From positions 1-64,000 of the forward strand of contig CAZUYC010000100.1 of the NCBI GenBank assembly GCA_964624475.1: a stretch of DNA of 64,000 nucleotides, given 5' to 3'. Source of the stretch: CAZUYC01 sp964624475 (GTDB taxonomy: Bacteria; Myxococcota_A; UBA9160; SMWR01). The translations under genes and the position numbers were made by a program. Below are positions 23,184 through 32,211 of this stretch, piece after piece (position 1 is the first letter of the stretch; every line of letters begins with the position of its first letter). A model generated the notes under the pieces. The model ran no database searches. It saw nothing but the letters and a program-made list of their open reading frames with translations, and was not told where the DNA came from.

Positions 23184-23774
23184 ATGGTCCTGCGGATCGG
23201 GATGCCGACCCGCTGCCTGTGGGGGATCTCGACGGCGGCGCTCTGGATCGCCGGCTCGGCCGCCGGCGCCGATCTCACCAGCACGAGCTTCCGGCTCCGG
23301 GGGCTCCACCTCGCGAGTCTCGGGCCGAGCGTGCTCGCGAGCAGCTCGCCCTCGCCGGTCATCTCGGCGAGCGCCGTCTCGCTCGGACAAGGAGAGGCGA
23401 TCGGTCCCGCCGGGAGCGCCAGCGACCTCACCAGCCACTTCCCGGGCTTCTGGCCGCTGGTCGCCGGAGCCCTTCCCTCGCTGGACGCCGATGGGGACTC
23501 CCGACCGGTCTTCCTGGACGAGGACGACGACGGGGACGGGCTCCCGGACGCGACGGAGATCGGCACCACGGGCACCGATCCGCTCGACGCGGATACCGAT
23601 GGCGACGGCTTCGGCGATGGCGTCGAGGTGCTGGCGGGGACCGATCCGCTCGACCCCGCGTCCCATCCCGTGGCGGCGCCGGTGCCCTCGCTCTCGGGCG
23701 GCGTCCGCGTCTTGCTCGCGGGGATCCTGGTGCTCCTGGCCTGGCCGATCCTGCGCGGGAGGAGGATCCCATGA
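23184..23774 (+). CDS. Exported protein with thrombospondin-3 repeats and IPTL-CTERM-like tail
   Basis: ATG 23184 gives 196 residues. A signal peptide (CLWGISTAALWIAGSAAGA) is followed by a short beta domain ending SHFPGFWPLVAG, then acidic calcium repeats of thrombospondin type 3 (DADGDSRPVFLDEDDDGDGLPDATE, DADTDGDGFGDGVEVLAGTDPLD). The C-terminus VPSLSGGVRVLLAGILVLLAWPILRGRRIP has the layout of an IPTL/PEP-CTERM sorting signal: short motif, one membrane helix, Arg-rich end. Such proteins are processed by an exosortase-type enzyme, none of which is in the window. The stop overlaps the next ATG (ATGA), so it is translated together with the DUF1554 protein. Confidence 0.75.
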   Translation: MVLRIGMPTRCLWGISTAALWIAGSAAGADLTSTSFRLRGLHLASLGPSVLASSSPSPVISASAVSLGQGEAIGPAGSASDLTSHFPGFWPLVAGALPSLDADGDSRPVFLDEDDDGDGLPDATEIGTTGTDPLDADTDGDGFGDGVEVLAGTDPLDPASHPVAAPVPSLSGGVRVLLAGILVLLAWPILRGRRIP

Positions 23775-25111
23775 AGACGATGCGACCGGTTGGACGTGAC
23801 GGGCGGCGCCCGCGCCGCGCGCTCCTGGCGATCGCCGCAGCGCTCGCGGCGCTGCCGGCCCTCGCGCAGGTGCCGGGGCGCGTGAACTTCCAGGGGCTCC
23901 TCCTCGATTCGGGCGGAGCGCCGCTCAACGGCGTCGTCGACCTCGACTTCGCGCTCTACCCGACCGCGCAGGGCGGAAGCGCGGTCTGGACGGAATCGAA
24001 GCCCGCCGTCTCCGTCAGCGACGGGATCTACGACGTCGAGCTCGGGTCGACGACGCCGCTGACGCCCTCGCTGCTCGCCCCGGGAACGCTCTACCTCGAG
24101 GTGACGATCGAGGGAGAGGTGCTGACGCCGCGCCGCCCGCTCCTGGCGGTGCCCTACGCGCTGCGCGCCTCGAGCGCGGAGACGGTCGCCGGCGTGCCGA
24201 GCGACTTCGTGGTCCAGATCTTCGAGCAGACCGACCTCGACTCGAACGGGCTCCTCAACTCCGATCCCGCGGAAGGTCTCGGCGACACGGATGGCGACGG
24301 CGCGGACAACTACGTCGATTCCGACAACGACGGCGACGGGCTGAGCGACCAGATCGAGCTCGGCCAGGGCAGCGACATCAACCTGGTGACGCCGACGATC
24401 TCCAGCTTCTCGCCGACGACCCTCCCGGACGACGCGCCGGCCACGGTGACGATCCAGGGTTCGGCTTTCGACGAGCCCGGGCTCTCCGTCTCCTTCGGGA
24501 GCGAGAGCCCGGGGCCGACGAACGTCACCCCGACGAGCTTCGACGTGGTGGTCGGCCCGCAGCCGGCCGGCTTCGCGCCGGTCATGGTGTCGCTCGGCAA
24601 CGGCGAGGCGACTCAGGAGGACTTCCTCTTCCGACGCGTCGTCACGGCCTTCGTGACGAGCACCTCGTACCCCGGCCTGCTCCCCGGGCTCGGGGGCGCC
24701 GACGCGAACTGCGCCACGCAGGCCGCCGCCGCCGGGCTCCCAGGCACCTACCTCGCGTGGCTCCGGGATGGCGGCGGCAGCGCCAACAACCCCGAGAGCC
24801 GCTTCAGCTATCCCGGGCAGAGCGCCATCTATCGCCGCACCGACGGAGTGCAGTTCAACGACCCGACGGCCAGCACGACTCCGCTCGACTCGGCGCTCGA
24901 CCGCGACGAGTTCGGCGCGGCCGTCGCGGCCGGCACCACGGTCTGGACCGGCGGCGGCTCGTTCACCGGCGGATTCAACTGCGTAGCGTGGACGCAGGGG
25001 GTGACCGGCCAGGGCATCACCGGGACGGTGGGCGATACCGGCGTGGGCTGGCAATCCGGCACGGCCAGCGCCTGCAGCGTCCCCCAGCGCCTCTACTGCT
25101 TCGAGCAGTAG
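23771..25111 (+). CDS. Exported DUF1554-domain protein with thrombospondin-3 and IPT/TIG domains
   Basis: 446 residues from the ATG overlapping the upstream stop. The signal peptide is RRALLAIAAALAALPALA. The N-terminal domain (VPGRVNFQGLLLDSGGAPLNGVVDLDFALYPTAQGGSAVWTE...ISDGIYDVELGS type) is common in exported proteins of deltaproteobacteria. A calcium repeat (DTDGDGADNYVDSDNDGDGLSDQIE) is followed by an IPT/TIG fold (PTISSFSPTTLPDDAPATVTIQGSAFDEPG). The C-terminal about 150 residues match the DUF1554 pattern, known mainly from Leptospira surface proteins: TSYPGLLPGLGGADANCATQAAAAGLPGTYLAWLRDGG, with Cys residues kept at CVAW, ACS and LYC. A surface-exposed role is likely; ligand unknown. 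Confidence 0.8.
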   Translation: MKTMRPVGRDGRRPRRALLAIAAALAALPALAQVPGRVNFQGLLLDSGGAPLNGVVDLDFALYPTAQGGSAVWTESKPAVSVSDGIYDVELGSTTPLTPSLLAPGTLYLEVTIEGEVLTPRRPLLAVPYALRASSAETVAGVPSDFVVQIFEQTDLDSNGLLNSDPAEGLGDTDGDGADNYVDSDNDGDGLSDQIELGQGSDINLVTPTISSFSPTTLPDDAPATVTIQGSAFDEPGLSVSFGSESPGPTNVTPTSFDVVVGPQPAGFAPVMVSLGNGEATQEDFLFRRVVTAFVTSTSYPGLLPGLGGADANCATQAAAAGLPGTYLAWLRDGGGSANNPESRFSYPGQSAIYRRTDGVQFNDPTASTTPLDSALDRDEFGAAVAAGTTVWTGGGSFTGGFNCVAWTQGVTGQGITGTVGDTGVGWQSGTASACSVPQRLYCFEQ

Positions 25112-25166
25112 CCCGGCGCGCGGGAGACCGGGCCGGGTCCTTCGACGAGAAGGCTCGCCGGCAGAC

Positions 25167-26480
25167 TCAACGGCGATCGGAGAGCACGTCGCGCAGGATC
25201 GAGACCAGCTCGTCGATGTGGGTCCGCTCCGCGACGTAGGGCGGGGCCAGGAGCAGGGAGTCCCCCGTGGCCTTCAGGTGCAGACCCGCGCGGAGCAGGC
25301 GCTTCTGGATCTCGTAGCCGGCGAGGCCGGGGGATCCGGGCCGCGGCTCGAGCTCCACGGCCGCGAGCAGGCCGTAGCCGCGAATGTCCACGAGGCCCGG
25401 CAGGTCTTGCAGCGCGAAGACCCGGTCCAGGAAGTACGGCGAGAGCTCGCGCGCGTGCTCGAAGCTCTTCTCGTTCTGGTAGATCGAGAGGGCGGCCAGG
25501 CCGGCCGCGCAGGCCGCGGGGTGGGCGCTGTAGGTGTAGCCGTGGAAGAACTCGACCTGGTGCCGGGGCCCGCGCTCGACGATCGCGTCGTGGATCTCCT
25601 GGGCCACGGCCACGGCGCCCATCGGCTGCATGCCGTTGGTCAGGGCCTTCGCCATCGTGATCAGGTCGGGCGTCACGCCGAAGGCCTGGGCCGCGAAGTT
25701 GTAGCCGGTGCGCCCTAGGCCCGTGATCACCTCGTCGAAGACCAGCAGGATGCCGTGCTCGCTGCAGATCTCGCGCACGCGGTCGAGGTAGCCCCGCGGC
25801 GGCGGCAGGCAGCCGGTGGAGCCGGCGATCGGCTCCAGGAAGACGGCGGCGATGTTCCCGCCGCCGTGGAGCGCGCAGAGGCGCGCCAGATCCTCGGCGA
25901 GCTCGACGCCCCGCTCCGGCTGCCCCCGGGTCATGCGGTTCTCGGGGAGCTGCGTGTGGCGCATGTGCACGACGCCCGCCACGCCCGGGCCGAAGCTCTC
26001 CCGATTGCGCAGGATGCCCGAGAGCGCCACACCGCCCATATTCACGCCGTGGTAGGCGCGCTCCCGCGACACGAACATCGTGCGCTGCCCTTCGCCGCGG
26101 GCCCGGTGGTAGGCGAGGGCGATCTTCATGGCGGTGTCGACCGCTTCGGAGCCGGAGTTCGTGAAGAAGACGCGATTCAAGCCGGGCGGTGAGAGCTCCG
26201 CGATGCGACGCGCCAGCTCGAAGGCCTTCGCGTGGGCGCGCTGGAAGCCGCCGGCGTAGTCGAGCTCGCGGAGCTGCGCGGAGACCGCGTCCGCGATCTC
26301 CGCGCGCCCGTGCCCGAGCGGCACGCAGAAGAGGCCCGAACAGCCGTCGAGCACCCGGTGCCCGGCGTCGGTCCAGTAGTAGAGCCCCTCGGCGCGGACG
26401 AAGAGCGCCGGGTCGCGCTTGAAGTCGCGATTGGGCGTGAACGGGAGCCAGAGGTTCTCGAGCGCGATGCGGTCCCTCAT
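25167..26480 (-). CDS. Class III aminotransferase, beta-alanine/omega-amino acid:pyruvate type
   Basis: 437 residues, the full length for the omega-transaminase subgroup. Visible features are the N-terminal LWLPFTPNRDFKRDP, PLP-phosphate loop NSGSEAVDTAMKIA, the aromatic stacking region RERAYHGVNMGG, VFDEVITGLGRTG with the pyridine-N Asp, the catalytic Lys in LITMAKALTNGMQPMGAV and the late HGYTYSAHPAACAAGLA. The FTPNRDFK and MQPMGAV signatures are typical of beta-alanine--pyruvate transaminase. It faces away from a second aminotransferase across a 215-base shared promoter region. The precise amine donor cannot be read from sequence. Confidence 0.9.
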   Translation of the reverse strand: MRDRIALENLWLPFTPNRDFKRDPALFVRAEGLYYWTDAGHRVLDGCSGLFCVPLGHGRAEIADAVSAQLRELDYAGGFQRAHAKAFELARRIAELSPPGLNRVFFTNSGSEAVDTAMKIALAYHRARGEGQRTMFVSRERAYHGVNMGGVALSGILRNRESFGPGVAGVVHMRHTQLPENRMTRGQPERGVELAEDLARLCALHGGGNIAAVFLEPIAGSTGCLPPPRGYLDRVREICSEHGILLVFDEVITGLGRTGYNFAAQAFGVTPDLITMAKALTNGMQPMGAVAVAQEIHDAIVERGPRHQVEFFHGYTYSAHPAACAAGLAALSIYQNEKSFEHARELSPYFLDRVFALQDLPGLVDIRGYGLLAAVELEPRPGSPGLAGYEIQKRLLRAGLHLKATGDSLLLAPPYVAERTHIDELVSILRDVLSDRR

Positions 26481-26544
26481 GGGAGGTCGACGGGCGGACC
26501 CGTCAGTATGCCTCGGAGGAAGCCGTGCGCATGCCGGTAGTATC

Positions 26545-26566
26545 TCACGGGCGGGGCGGCCCGTGA
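26545..26566. promoter_or_regulatory. Inverted repeat in the divergent aminotransferase promoter region
   Basis: TCACGGGC-GGGGCG-GCCCGTGA has perfect 8-bp arms and lies in the 215-base space between the two divergent aminotransferase genes (starts 26480 and 26696). A site 60-130 bases from both starts could serve as an operator for both genes. No regulator gene is adjacent. It might also fold as an RNA hairpin in the leader of either gene. Confidence 0.4.
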
Positions 26567-26695
26567 AGACCGGGCCGTCGATCCCCCCGCGGCCCGGGTG
26601 CCGGCTGTAGAATGACCCCCGGTCCGGAGTCGTCGCGCCCCGGGCGAGCCGACCGGGCTCGGGTCGAGCGGGGGATGCGGAGGGGGAGGCCGTCC

Positions 26696-29113
26696 ATGTC
26701 GCGCGTTTCCGGACCGGAGGGCGCGGGCCGCGGCGTCGGCGCGCGACCTCCCGCCGGGGCCGAGCCGATCGCCCGCGTTCCCGCGCGGTCCACCGGGGTG
26801 CTCGAGACGCCGCCGCCGCGCGTCTCGGCCGAGGAGGCGGCGCGCATCGCCGCGCGCGAGTTCGGGCTCGAGGGCGCGGCGGTCGAGCTCGGGAGCGAGC
26901 GCGACCAGATCTTCCGGATCGAGGCGCAAGGCGCGCGCGGCGTCCTCAAGATCTCGAACTCCGCCGAGGATCCCGCCGTGCTCGACATGGAGACGCTGGC
27001 CGCGCTGCACGTCGCGCGAGCCGATCCGGGCCTGCCGGTAGCGCGACCGCTGCCGCTGCCCGGGCGGGCGCCGCAGGAGGGAGCCGCCGCGTTCCGCGCG
27101 CGGGTCGAGGGCCCGCACGGCCCGCACTTCGTCCGGCTCTTCGAGCACCTCCCAGGACGCTCGGGAGCGGCGGCACCGGAGTTCGACCGCGACGCCCTGC
27201 GCGCCTACGGAGCGATCACCGCCCGCCTCGGGCGCGCCCTGCGCGGCTTCTTCCACCCGGCGGCGGGCAGGGCGCTGCTCTGGGACGTCGCGCACGCGCC
27301 AGAGCTCCGGCCGCTCACCGCCTGCATCGGCGACCGCGCGCGGCGTGCCCTCGCGCTGCGGACCCTCGATCGCTTCGAGGCCGGAGCGCTCGGGGCGTGG
27401 CCCCGCCTGCGCGCGCAGGTGGTGCACGGCGACCTCACCCTCGACAACGCGCTCGTCGACGAGCGCGGCCGCATCCGCGGGATCGTCGACTTCGGGGACA
27501 TGAGCCACACGGCGCTGCTCTGCGACGTCGCCGCTGCGCTCGCGTCGGCGCTCGCGGGCCGCGCGGGCGACGACCTCTTCCGCGCGGCGCGCATCTGGCT
27601 CGATGGCTACGCGTCGCAGACGCCCCTCGAGGAGGAGGAGCTGGCGCTGCTCCCGGACCTGCTCGCCGCCCGCCTCGCTGCGTCGCTCACGATCGGCGCC
27701 TGGCGCGCGCAGCGATTCCCGGAGCAGGCGGCATACGGCGGCAGCGGCGACGTCGAGTTCGCAGTGCTCGCGGAGCTCGATGCGCTCGGCCCGGACGAGG
27801 CCGCGCGCCGGCTCGGCGCGGCGGTGCGTCCGCCCAGCGACGCCGCGCTGCTGCGCCGGCGTCGCGAGCGGCTTGGGCCCGCGCTCGCGACACCGAGCTA
27901 CGACCCGCCGCTGCACCTCGTGCGCGGCGAGGGCGTCTGGCTCCTCGACGCCGGCGGGCTCCGCCACCTCGACGCGTACAACAACGTCCCCGTGGTCGGG
28001 CACTGCCATCCGCGCGTCGCCGAGGCCATCGCCCGCCAGACCCGCCGCCTCGCCACCAACGCGCGCTACCTCTACGAGCCCCTCGTGGAGCTGGCCGAGC
28101 GGATCGTCGCGTCGATGCCGCCCGGCTCGGGGCTCGACACCGTGATGCTCATGAGCTCCGGCAGCGAGGCGAACGACCTCGCCTGGCGGCTCGCCACCGC
28201 GTTCACCGGGCGCACGGGCGGGATCGCTACCGCGAACGCCTACCACGGCGTCACCGCCGCGATCGCCGATCTCTCCCCCGAGACTTGGCCGCGGGGCCAC
28301 AGCCCGCGCCACGTCGAGACGATCCCCGCGCCGTGCGGAGAGGGGGCGGCACGAGCCGGCGCCGGGCTCGACGCCGCCGTCGAGCGGCTCGCCGCGCGCG
28401 GCGTGGCGCCCGCCGCCCTCTTCCTCGACCCGGGCTTCACCAGCGACGGGATCCTGACCCCGCCGCCGGAGTGCCTCTCGGAGCTCGTGCGGCGCGCGCG
28501 CGCGGCCGGGGCGCTCTTCGTGGCCGACGAGGTGCAGGTCGGCTACGGGCGCAGCGGCGCGCACCTCTGGTCCTTCGCCAGCGAGGGGATCGCCCCCGAC
28601 TTCGCGACGCTCGGCAAGCCGATGGGCAACGGGTTCCCGGTCGCGGCGCTGGTCACGCGCCGCGAGATCGCGGATCGCTTCGCCGAGACCGGCGAGCTCT
28701 TCCACACCTTCGGCGGAAACCCCGTGGCCTGCGTGGCGGCGCTCGCCGTGCTCGACGTGATCGAGGACGAGGATCTCGTCCCGCGCGCCGCCCGCGTGGG
28801 CGCGGCGCTCCGCGCCGGCCTGGAGGAGCTACGCGCCCGACACCCCGCGATCGCCGACGTGCGGGGCCGGGGCCTGCTGCTCGGCGTGGAGCTCGATCCC
28901 GGGGCGAGCGGCGGCACGGATCCCGACCGGAGCCTCGCGGCACGCGTCGCGAATCGCCTGCGGCAGCGCGGCGTCCTCGTAGGCACGACCGGACCCCGCG
29001 ACGACGTGCTCAAGATCCGCCCGCCGCTCGTGCTCGGCAGCGACGAGGCCGGGCTCGTCGTAAGCGCGCTCGACGCCGTCCTCGGCGAGGTGGCAGCGGG
29101 CCAGCCGGTGTGA
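26696..29113 (+). CDS. APH-family kinase / class III aminotransferase fusion
   Basis: The start is ATG 26696 with GGGAGG ahead of it (805 residues); an ATG at 26612 is in frame but has no ribosome site. Residues about 60-370 form an aminoglycoside/choline-kinase-like domain with Brenner motif VVHGDLTLDNALVD and metal motif GIVDFGDM. Residues about 390-800 form a class III aminotransferase: NNVPVVGHCHPRV, SSGSEANDLAWRLA, YHGVTAAIAD, VADEVQVGYGRSG, catalytic Lys in TLGKPMGNGFPV, HTFGGNPVACVAAL. The aminotransferase half resembles phospho-lyases of the AGXT2L group, which act on phosphoethanolamine or phosphohydroxylysine. Kinase plus lyase in one chain suggests phosphorylation of an amino alcohol followed by elimination (inference). 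Confidence 0.85.
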   Translation: MSRVSGPEGAGRGVGARPPAGAEPIARVPARSTGVLETPPPRVSAEEAARIAAREFGLEGAAVELGSERDQIFRIEAQGARGVLKISNSAEDPAVLDMETLAALHVARADPGLPVARPLPLPGRAPQEGAAAFRARVEGPHGPHFVRLFEHLPGRSGAAAPEFDRDALRAYGAITARLGRALRGFFHPAAGRALLWDVAHAPELRPLTACIGDRARRALALRTLDRFEAGALGAWPRLRAQVVHGDLTLDNALVDERGRIRGIVDFGDMSHTALLCDVAAALASALAGRAGDDLFRAARIWLDGYASQTPLEEEELALLPDLLAARLAASLTIGAWRAQRFPEQAAYGGSGDVEFAVLAELDALGPDEAARRLGAAVRPPSDAALLRRRRERLGPALATPSYDPPLHLVRGEGVWLLDAGGLRHLDAYNNVPVVGHCHPRVAEAIARQTRRLATNARYLYEPLVELAERIVASMPPGSGLDTVMLMSSGSEANDLAWRLATAFTGRTGGIATANAYHGVTAAIADLSPETWPRGHSPRHVETIPAPCGEGAARAGAGLDAAVERLAARGVAPAALFLDPGFTSDGILTPPPECLSELVRRARAAGALFVADEVQVGYGRSGAHLWSFASEGIAPDFATLGKPMGNGFPVAALVTRREIADRFAETGELFHTFGGNPVACVAALAVLDVIEDEDLVPRAARVGAALRAGLEELRARHPAIADVRGRGLLLGVELDPGASGGTDPDRSLAARVANRLRQRGVLVGTTGPRDDVLKIRPPLVLGSDEAGLVVSALDAVLGEVAAGQPV

Positions 29114-29123
29114 AGGAGCTCCC

Positions 29124-30752
29124 ATGGCCGATTCCGCTCGGGGCGCAGGCCGCTACGACGCCATCGTCGTCGGGGCCGGCCACAACGGCCTCACCGCCGC
29201 GGCCTATCTGGCGCGCGGCGGGCTGCGCACGCTCGTGCTGGAGCGCAGGTCGATGGTGGGCGGAGCCTCGGTGACCGAGGAGCTCTGGCCGGGCATGAAG
29301 CTCCAGACGGCGGCCTACACCTACAGCCTGATGCGCCCGGTGGTGGTGCGCGAGCTCGAGCTCCGGCGCCACGGCCTCGAGGTGATCGCCTACGACCCGA
29401 GCCTCTTCCTCCCCTTCCCCGACGGCCGCTACCTCTGCCTCTGGTCGCAGCGCGAGCGCACGCTCCAGGAGATCTCCCGATTCTCGCGCAAGGACGCCCT
29501 GGCCTACGAGCGCGTGGAGGGTCTCTTCCTGCGGCTCGCGCGCTTCCTCGATCCCCTGCTCGACCAGCCTCCCCCGGACCCGGGATCCCGTCGGCCGCGC
29601 GACCTGCTCGGCGTGCTCACGCTCGCCGCGCGGGCCCGGGGCCTCGCGCGCCGCGACCTGTACCAGCTGATCCGGCTGCTGCAGCTCTCCGCCTCGGACT
29701 TCCTCGACGAGCACTTCGAGTCCGAGCAGGTGAAGGCCGCCCTCGGGGTGTTCAGCATCATCGGGACCTACGGGGGGCCGCGCACACCGGGCACCGCCTA
29801 CGTGCTGCTCCACCACGTGATGGGCACCGCGGAGAGCGTCGGGGCCTCGGTGTGGGGCTTCGTGCGCGGCGGCATGGGCATGGTGGGCGAGGCCATCGCG
29901 GCGGCGGCGCGCGAGCGGGGGGTCGAGATCCGCACCGACGCGGAGGTCCTGCGCATCCTCTGCCGCGACGGGCGCGCGAGCGGCGTGGCCCTCGCCAGCG
30001 GCGAGGAGATCCGCGCCCCGCTCGTGCTGTCGAACGCCGATCCGAAGCGTACCTTCCTCCGGCTCGTCGACGAGCGCGACCTCCCCGAGGACTTCCTGAC
30101 CGACATCCGGAACTTCCGCATCGAGGGCACCTCGGCGAAGGTCAACCTCGTGCTCTCGGAGCTGCCGGACTGGAAGGCGGTGCCGGGTACCGAGGTCGGC
30201 TTCCAGCACCGGGGCGTGATGGACATCGGGCCGTCCCTCGAGTACCTGGAGCGCGCCTGGGACGAGTGCAAGTACGGCTGGTACTCGAGCCGGCCCTACT
30301 GCGACATCGCGATCCCGAGCGTCCACGATCGGACGCTGTGTCCCGAGGGCTATCACAGCTGCTCGGTTTTCGTGCAGTACGCGCCCTATCACCTGCGCGA
30401 GAGCAGCTGGGAGCAGGAGCGGGAGAAGCTCGGCGACGTCGTGATCGACACGATCGCGGAGTACGCTCCGAACATCCGCCGTGCGATCGTGCACCGCCAG
30501 GTGCTCTCGCCCTGGGACCTGGAGCAGCGCTTCGGGCTCACCTGCGGAAACATCTTCCACGGCGAGATCACGCCGGACCAGATCTTCTTCCTGCGGCCGG
30601 TGCCCGGCTGGGCGCGCTACCGGACGCCGATCGAGGGCCTCTATCTGTGCGGAGCGGGCACGCACCCGGGCGGCGGCGTCATGGGCGCCTGCGGGCGCAA
30701 CGCCGCCCGCGAGGTGCTGCGCACTCGCAGCCGAAGAGCGCGCGCCCGCTAG
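29124..30752 (+). CDS. FAD-dependent oxidoreductase, PYROXD2/phytoene-desaturase-like
   Basis: 542 residues starting 10 bases after the fusion gene. The N-terminal Rossmann motif YDAIVVGAGHNGLTAAAYLARGGLRTLVLERRSMVGGASVTEE binds the FAD ADP part. The C-terminal cap IEGLYLCGAGTHPGGGVMGACGRNAAREVL is the matching FAD motif of the CrtI/PYROXD2 group. The central region (KLQTAAYTYSLMRPVV, FVRGGMGMVGEAIAAAARERGVEIRTDAEV) is typical of PYROXD2-like proteins rather than true carotenoid desaturases, and no phytoene synthase is nearby. Co-transcription with the kinase-aminotransferase suggests oxidation of a related amine or lipid product, but the substrate is unknown. Confidence 0.87.
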   Translation: MADSARGAGRYDAIVVGAGHNGLTAAAYLARGGLRTLVLERRSMVGGASVTEELWPGMKLQTAAYTYSLMRPVVVRELELRRHGLEVIAYDPSLFLPFPDGRYLCLWSQRERTLQEISRFSRKDALAYERVEGLFLRLARFLDPLLDQPPPDPGSRRPRDLLGVLTLAARARGLARRDLYQLIRLLQLSASDFLDEHFESEQVKAALGVFSIIGTYGGPRTPGTAYVLLHHVMGTAESVGASVWGFVRGGMGMVGEAIAAAARERGVEIRTDAEVLRILCRDGRASGVALASGEEIRAPLVLSNADPKRTFLRLVDERDLPEDFLTDIRNFRIEGTSAKVNLVLSELPDWKAVPGTEVGFQHRGVMDIGPSLEYLERAWDECKYGWYSSRPYCDIAIPSVHDRTLCPEGYHSCSVFVQYAPYHLRESSWEQEREKLGDVVIDTIAEYAPNIRRAIVHRQVLSPWDLEQRFGLTCGNIFHGEITPDQIFFLRPVPGWARYRTPIEGLYLCGAGTHPGGGVMGACGRNAAREVLRTRSRRARAR

Positions 30753-30772
30753 GTCAGGGTCGCAAGGCCCGC

Positions 30773-32038
30773 CTACGCCGCGCGGCGCAGCTCGAGGCGG
30801 CGCGGGCCGCGCACCAGGAAGGAGTCGAGCCGGCTCTTGTCGGGGCTCGCGCGCTCGACGCGCCCGAGCTCCGGGACGAGCGCCTCGAGCGCCACGCGCG
30901 CCTCGAGGCGCGCGAGCGAGGCGCCGAGGCAGAAGTGCGGGCCGAAGCCGAAGCCGAGGTGGCCGCGCGCGTCGCGGCCCACGTCGAAGCGGTCGGGCTC
31001 CGGGAAGCGCCGCTCGTCGCGGTTGGCGGAGCCGAGCAGCAGCGCGAGGGTCGCTCCGCGCGGGATGCGCGCGGCGCGGAGCTCGACCTCGCGGGTGGTG
31101 GTGCGGAAGACGAGCTGCACGGGCGCGTCGAAGCGTAGCGTCTCCTCGACGAGGTTCGGGACGAGCCGGGGATCGCGGGCCACCCGCGCGAGCTCGATCG
31201 GATGGTCGAGCAGGGCCGAGGCGGCGTTCCCGATCAGGTTGGTCGTCGTCTCGTTCCCCGCCACGAGCAGCAGCATCACGAACTGCATCAGCTCCATCGA
31301 CGAGAGGCGCTGGCCCCCGGGTTCCTCGGCGAGGAGCGTGCTCACGAGATCGTCGGCGGGCTGGCGGCGCCGCCGGCGGATCACGCGGGCGAGGTAGTGG
31401 TCGAGCTCGAGGAAGATCTCGAGCGTCTCGGGGTGGGGTGGGAAGACCCGGCGCGAGCCGGTCATGGCGTCGATGATCCCGTCGCTCCAGCGCTTGAAGT
31501 CGGCGAAGCGCTCGCTCTCGACGCCGAGCATCTCGGCGATGATCGTGACCGGCAGCGGGACCGCGAGGTCGCGCACCACGTCGAAGGGCTCGCCGCTCGC
31601 GAGCTTCGCGACGCGCTCGGCGGTGATCTCGCGGATGCGCGGCTCCCAGGCCTGGATGCGCCGCGGCGTGAAGCCGCGGTTCACGAGGCTCCGGAGCGCG
31701 CCGTGCAGCGGAGGGTCGGAGGCGATCAGGTTGCGCGCCGTGGTGAAGCCGAAAGGGCTCGTGCGCGTGCGGAGGGCGAAGCGCACCAGGAATCCGAGCA
31801 TGCGCAAGGTGAGGGGCGGCTCCCCCTCGTAGCCGGCGTTCATCAGCACCGTGAACATCGCCCGCGACGAGAAGAGCTCCGGATGGTTCAGCACCTGGAG
31901 CACGTCCTCGTGGCGCGAAACGCACCAGCACCCCGATTGCGGCGCGAAGTGCACCGGCGCGCGCTCGCGCAGCTCGCGGTAGGCGGGGTAGGGGTCGTCG
32001 CGCCAGCGGGCCGAAAAGGGCTCGTACTCGATCGGCAT
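30773..32038 (-). CDS. Cytochrome P450
   Basis: 421 residues from ATG 32036-32038 (GGAGAGGCCC upstream). All P450 landmarks are present: I-helix LLLVAGNETTTNLIGN with the acid/Thr pair replaced by GNETT, ExxR in EETLRFDAPVQ, PERF-like FPEPDRFDVGRD and the heme loop FGFGPHFCLGASLAR with the Cys ligand. The N-terminus is soluble, so this is a bacterial class I type needing separate ferredoxin partners, none of which is coded here. The FRTTTREVELRAARIPRGATLALLLGSANRDE segment is close to steroid/fatty-acid-hydroxylating bacterial families. It is convergent with the PYROXD2-like gene, 20 bases apart. Confidence 0.93.
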   Translation of the reverse strand: MPIEYEPFSARWRDDPYPAYRELRERAPVHFAPQSGCWCVSRHEDVLQVLNHPELFSSRAMFTVLMNAGYEGEPPLTLRMLGFLVRFALRTRTSPFGFTTARNLIASDPPLHGALRSLVNRGFTPRRIQAWEPRIREITAERVAKLASGEPFDVVRDLAVPLPVTIIAEMLGVESERFADFKRWSDGIIDAMTGSRRVFPPHPETLEIFLELDHYLARVIRRRRRQPADDLVSTLLAEEPGGQRLSSMELMQFVMLLLVAGNETTTNLIGNAASALLDHPIELARVARDPRLVPNLVEETLRFDAPVQLVFRTTTREVELRAARIPRGATLALLLGSANRDERRFPEPDRFDVGRDARGHLGFGFGPHFCLGASLARLEARVALEALVPELGRVERASPDKSRLDSFLVRGPRRLELRRAA

Positions 32039-32211
32039 GGGCCTCTCCGGGGCGCGCGGAAAGCGTAGCCCGCCCCGGCGCGGCCGGGTCTGGGGCGAAG
32101 TCCCCACGCGGCCGGAAGGCGGAGCGGGACCCTTCACGCTCCGGCCATTGGATCGCCTTCCCGCGCTCTTGTTAGACTGCCCCCGGGCCGATGCATCCAA
32201 GGGGGGGAGCG

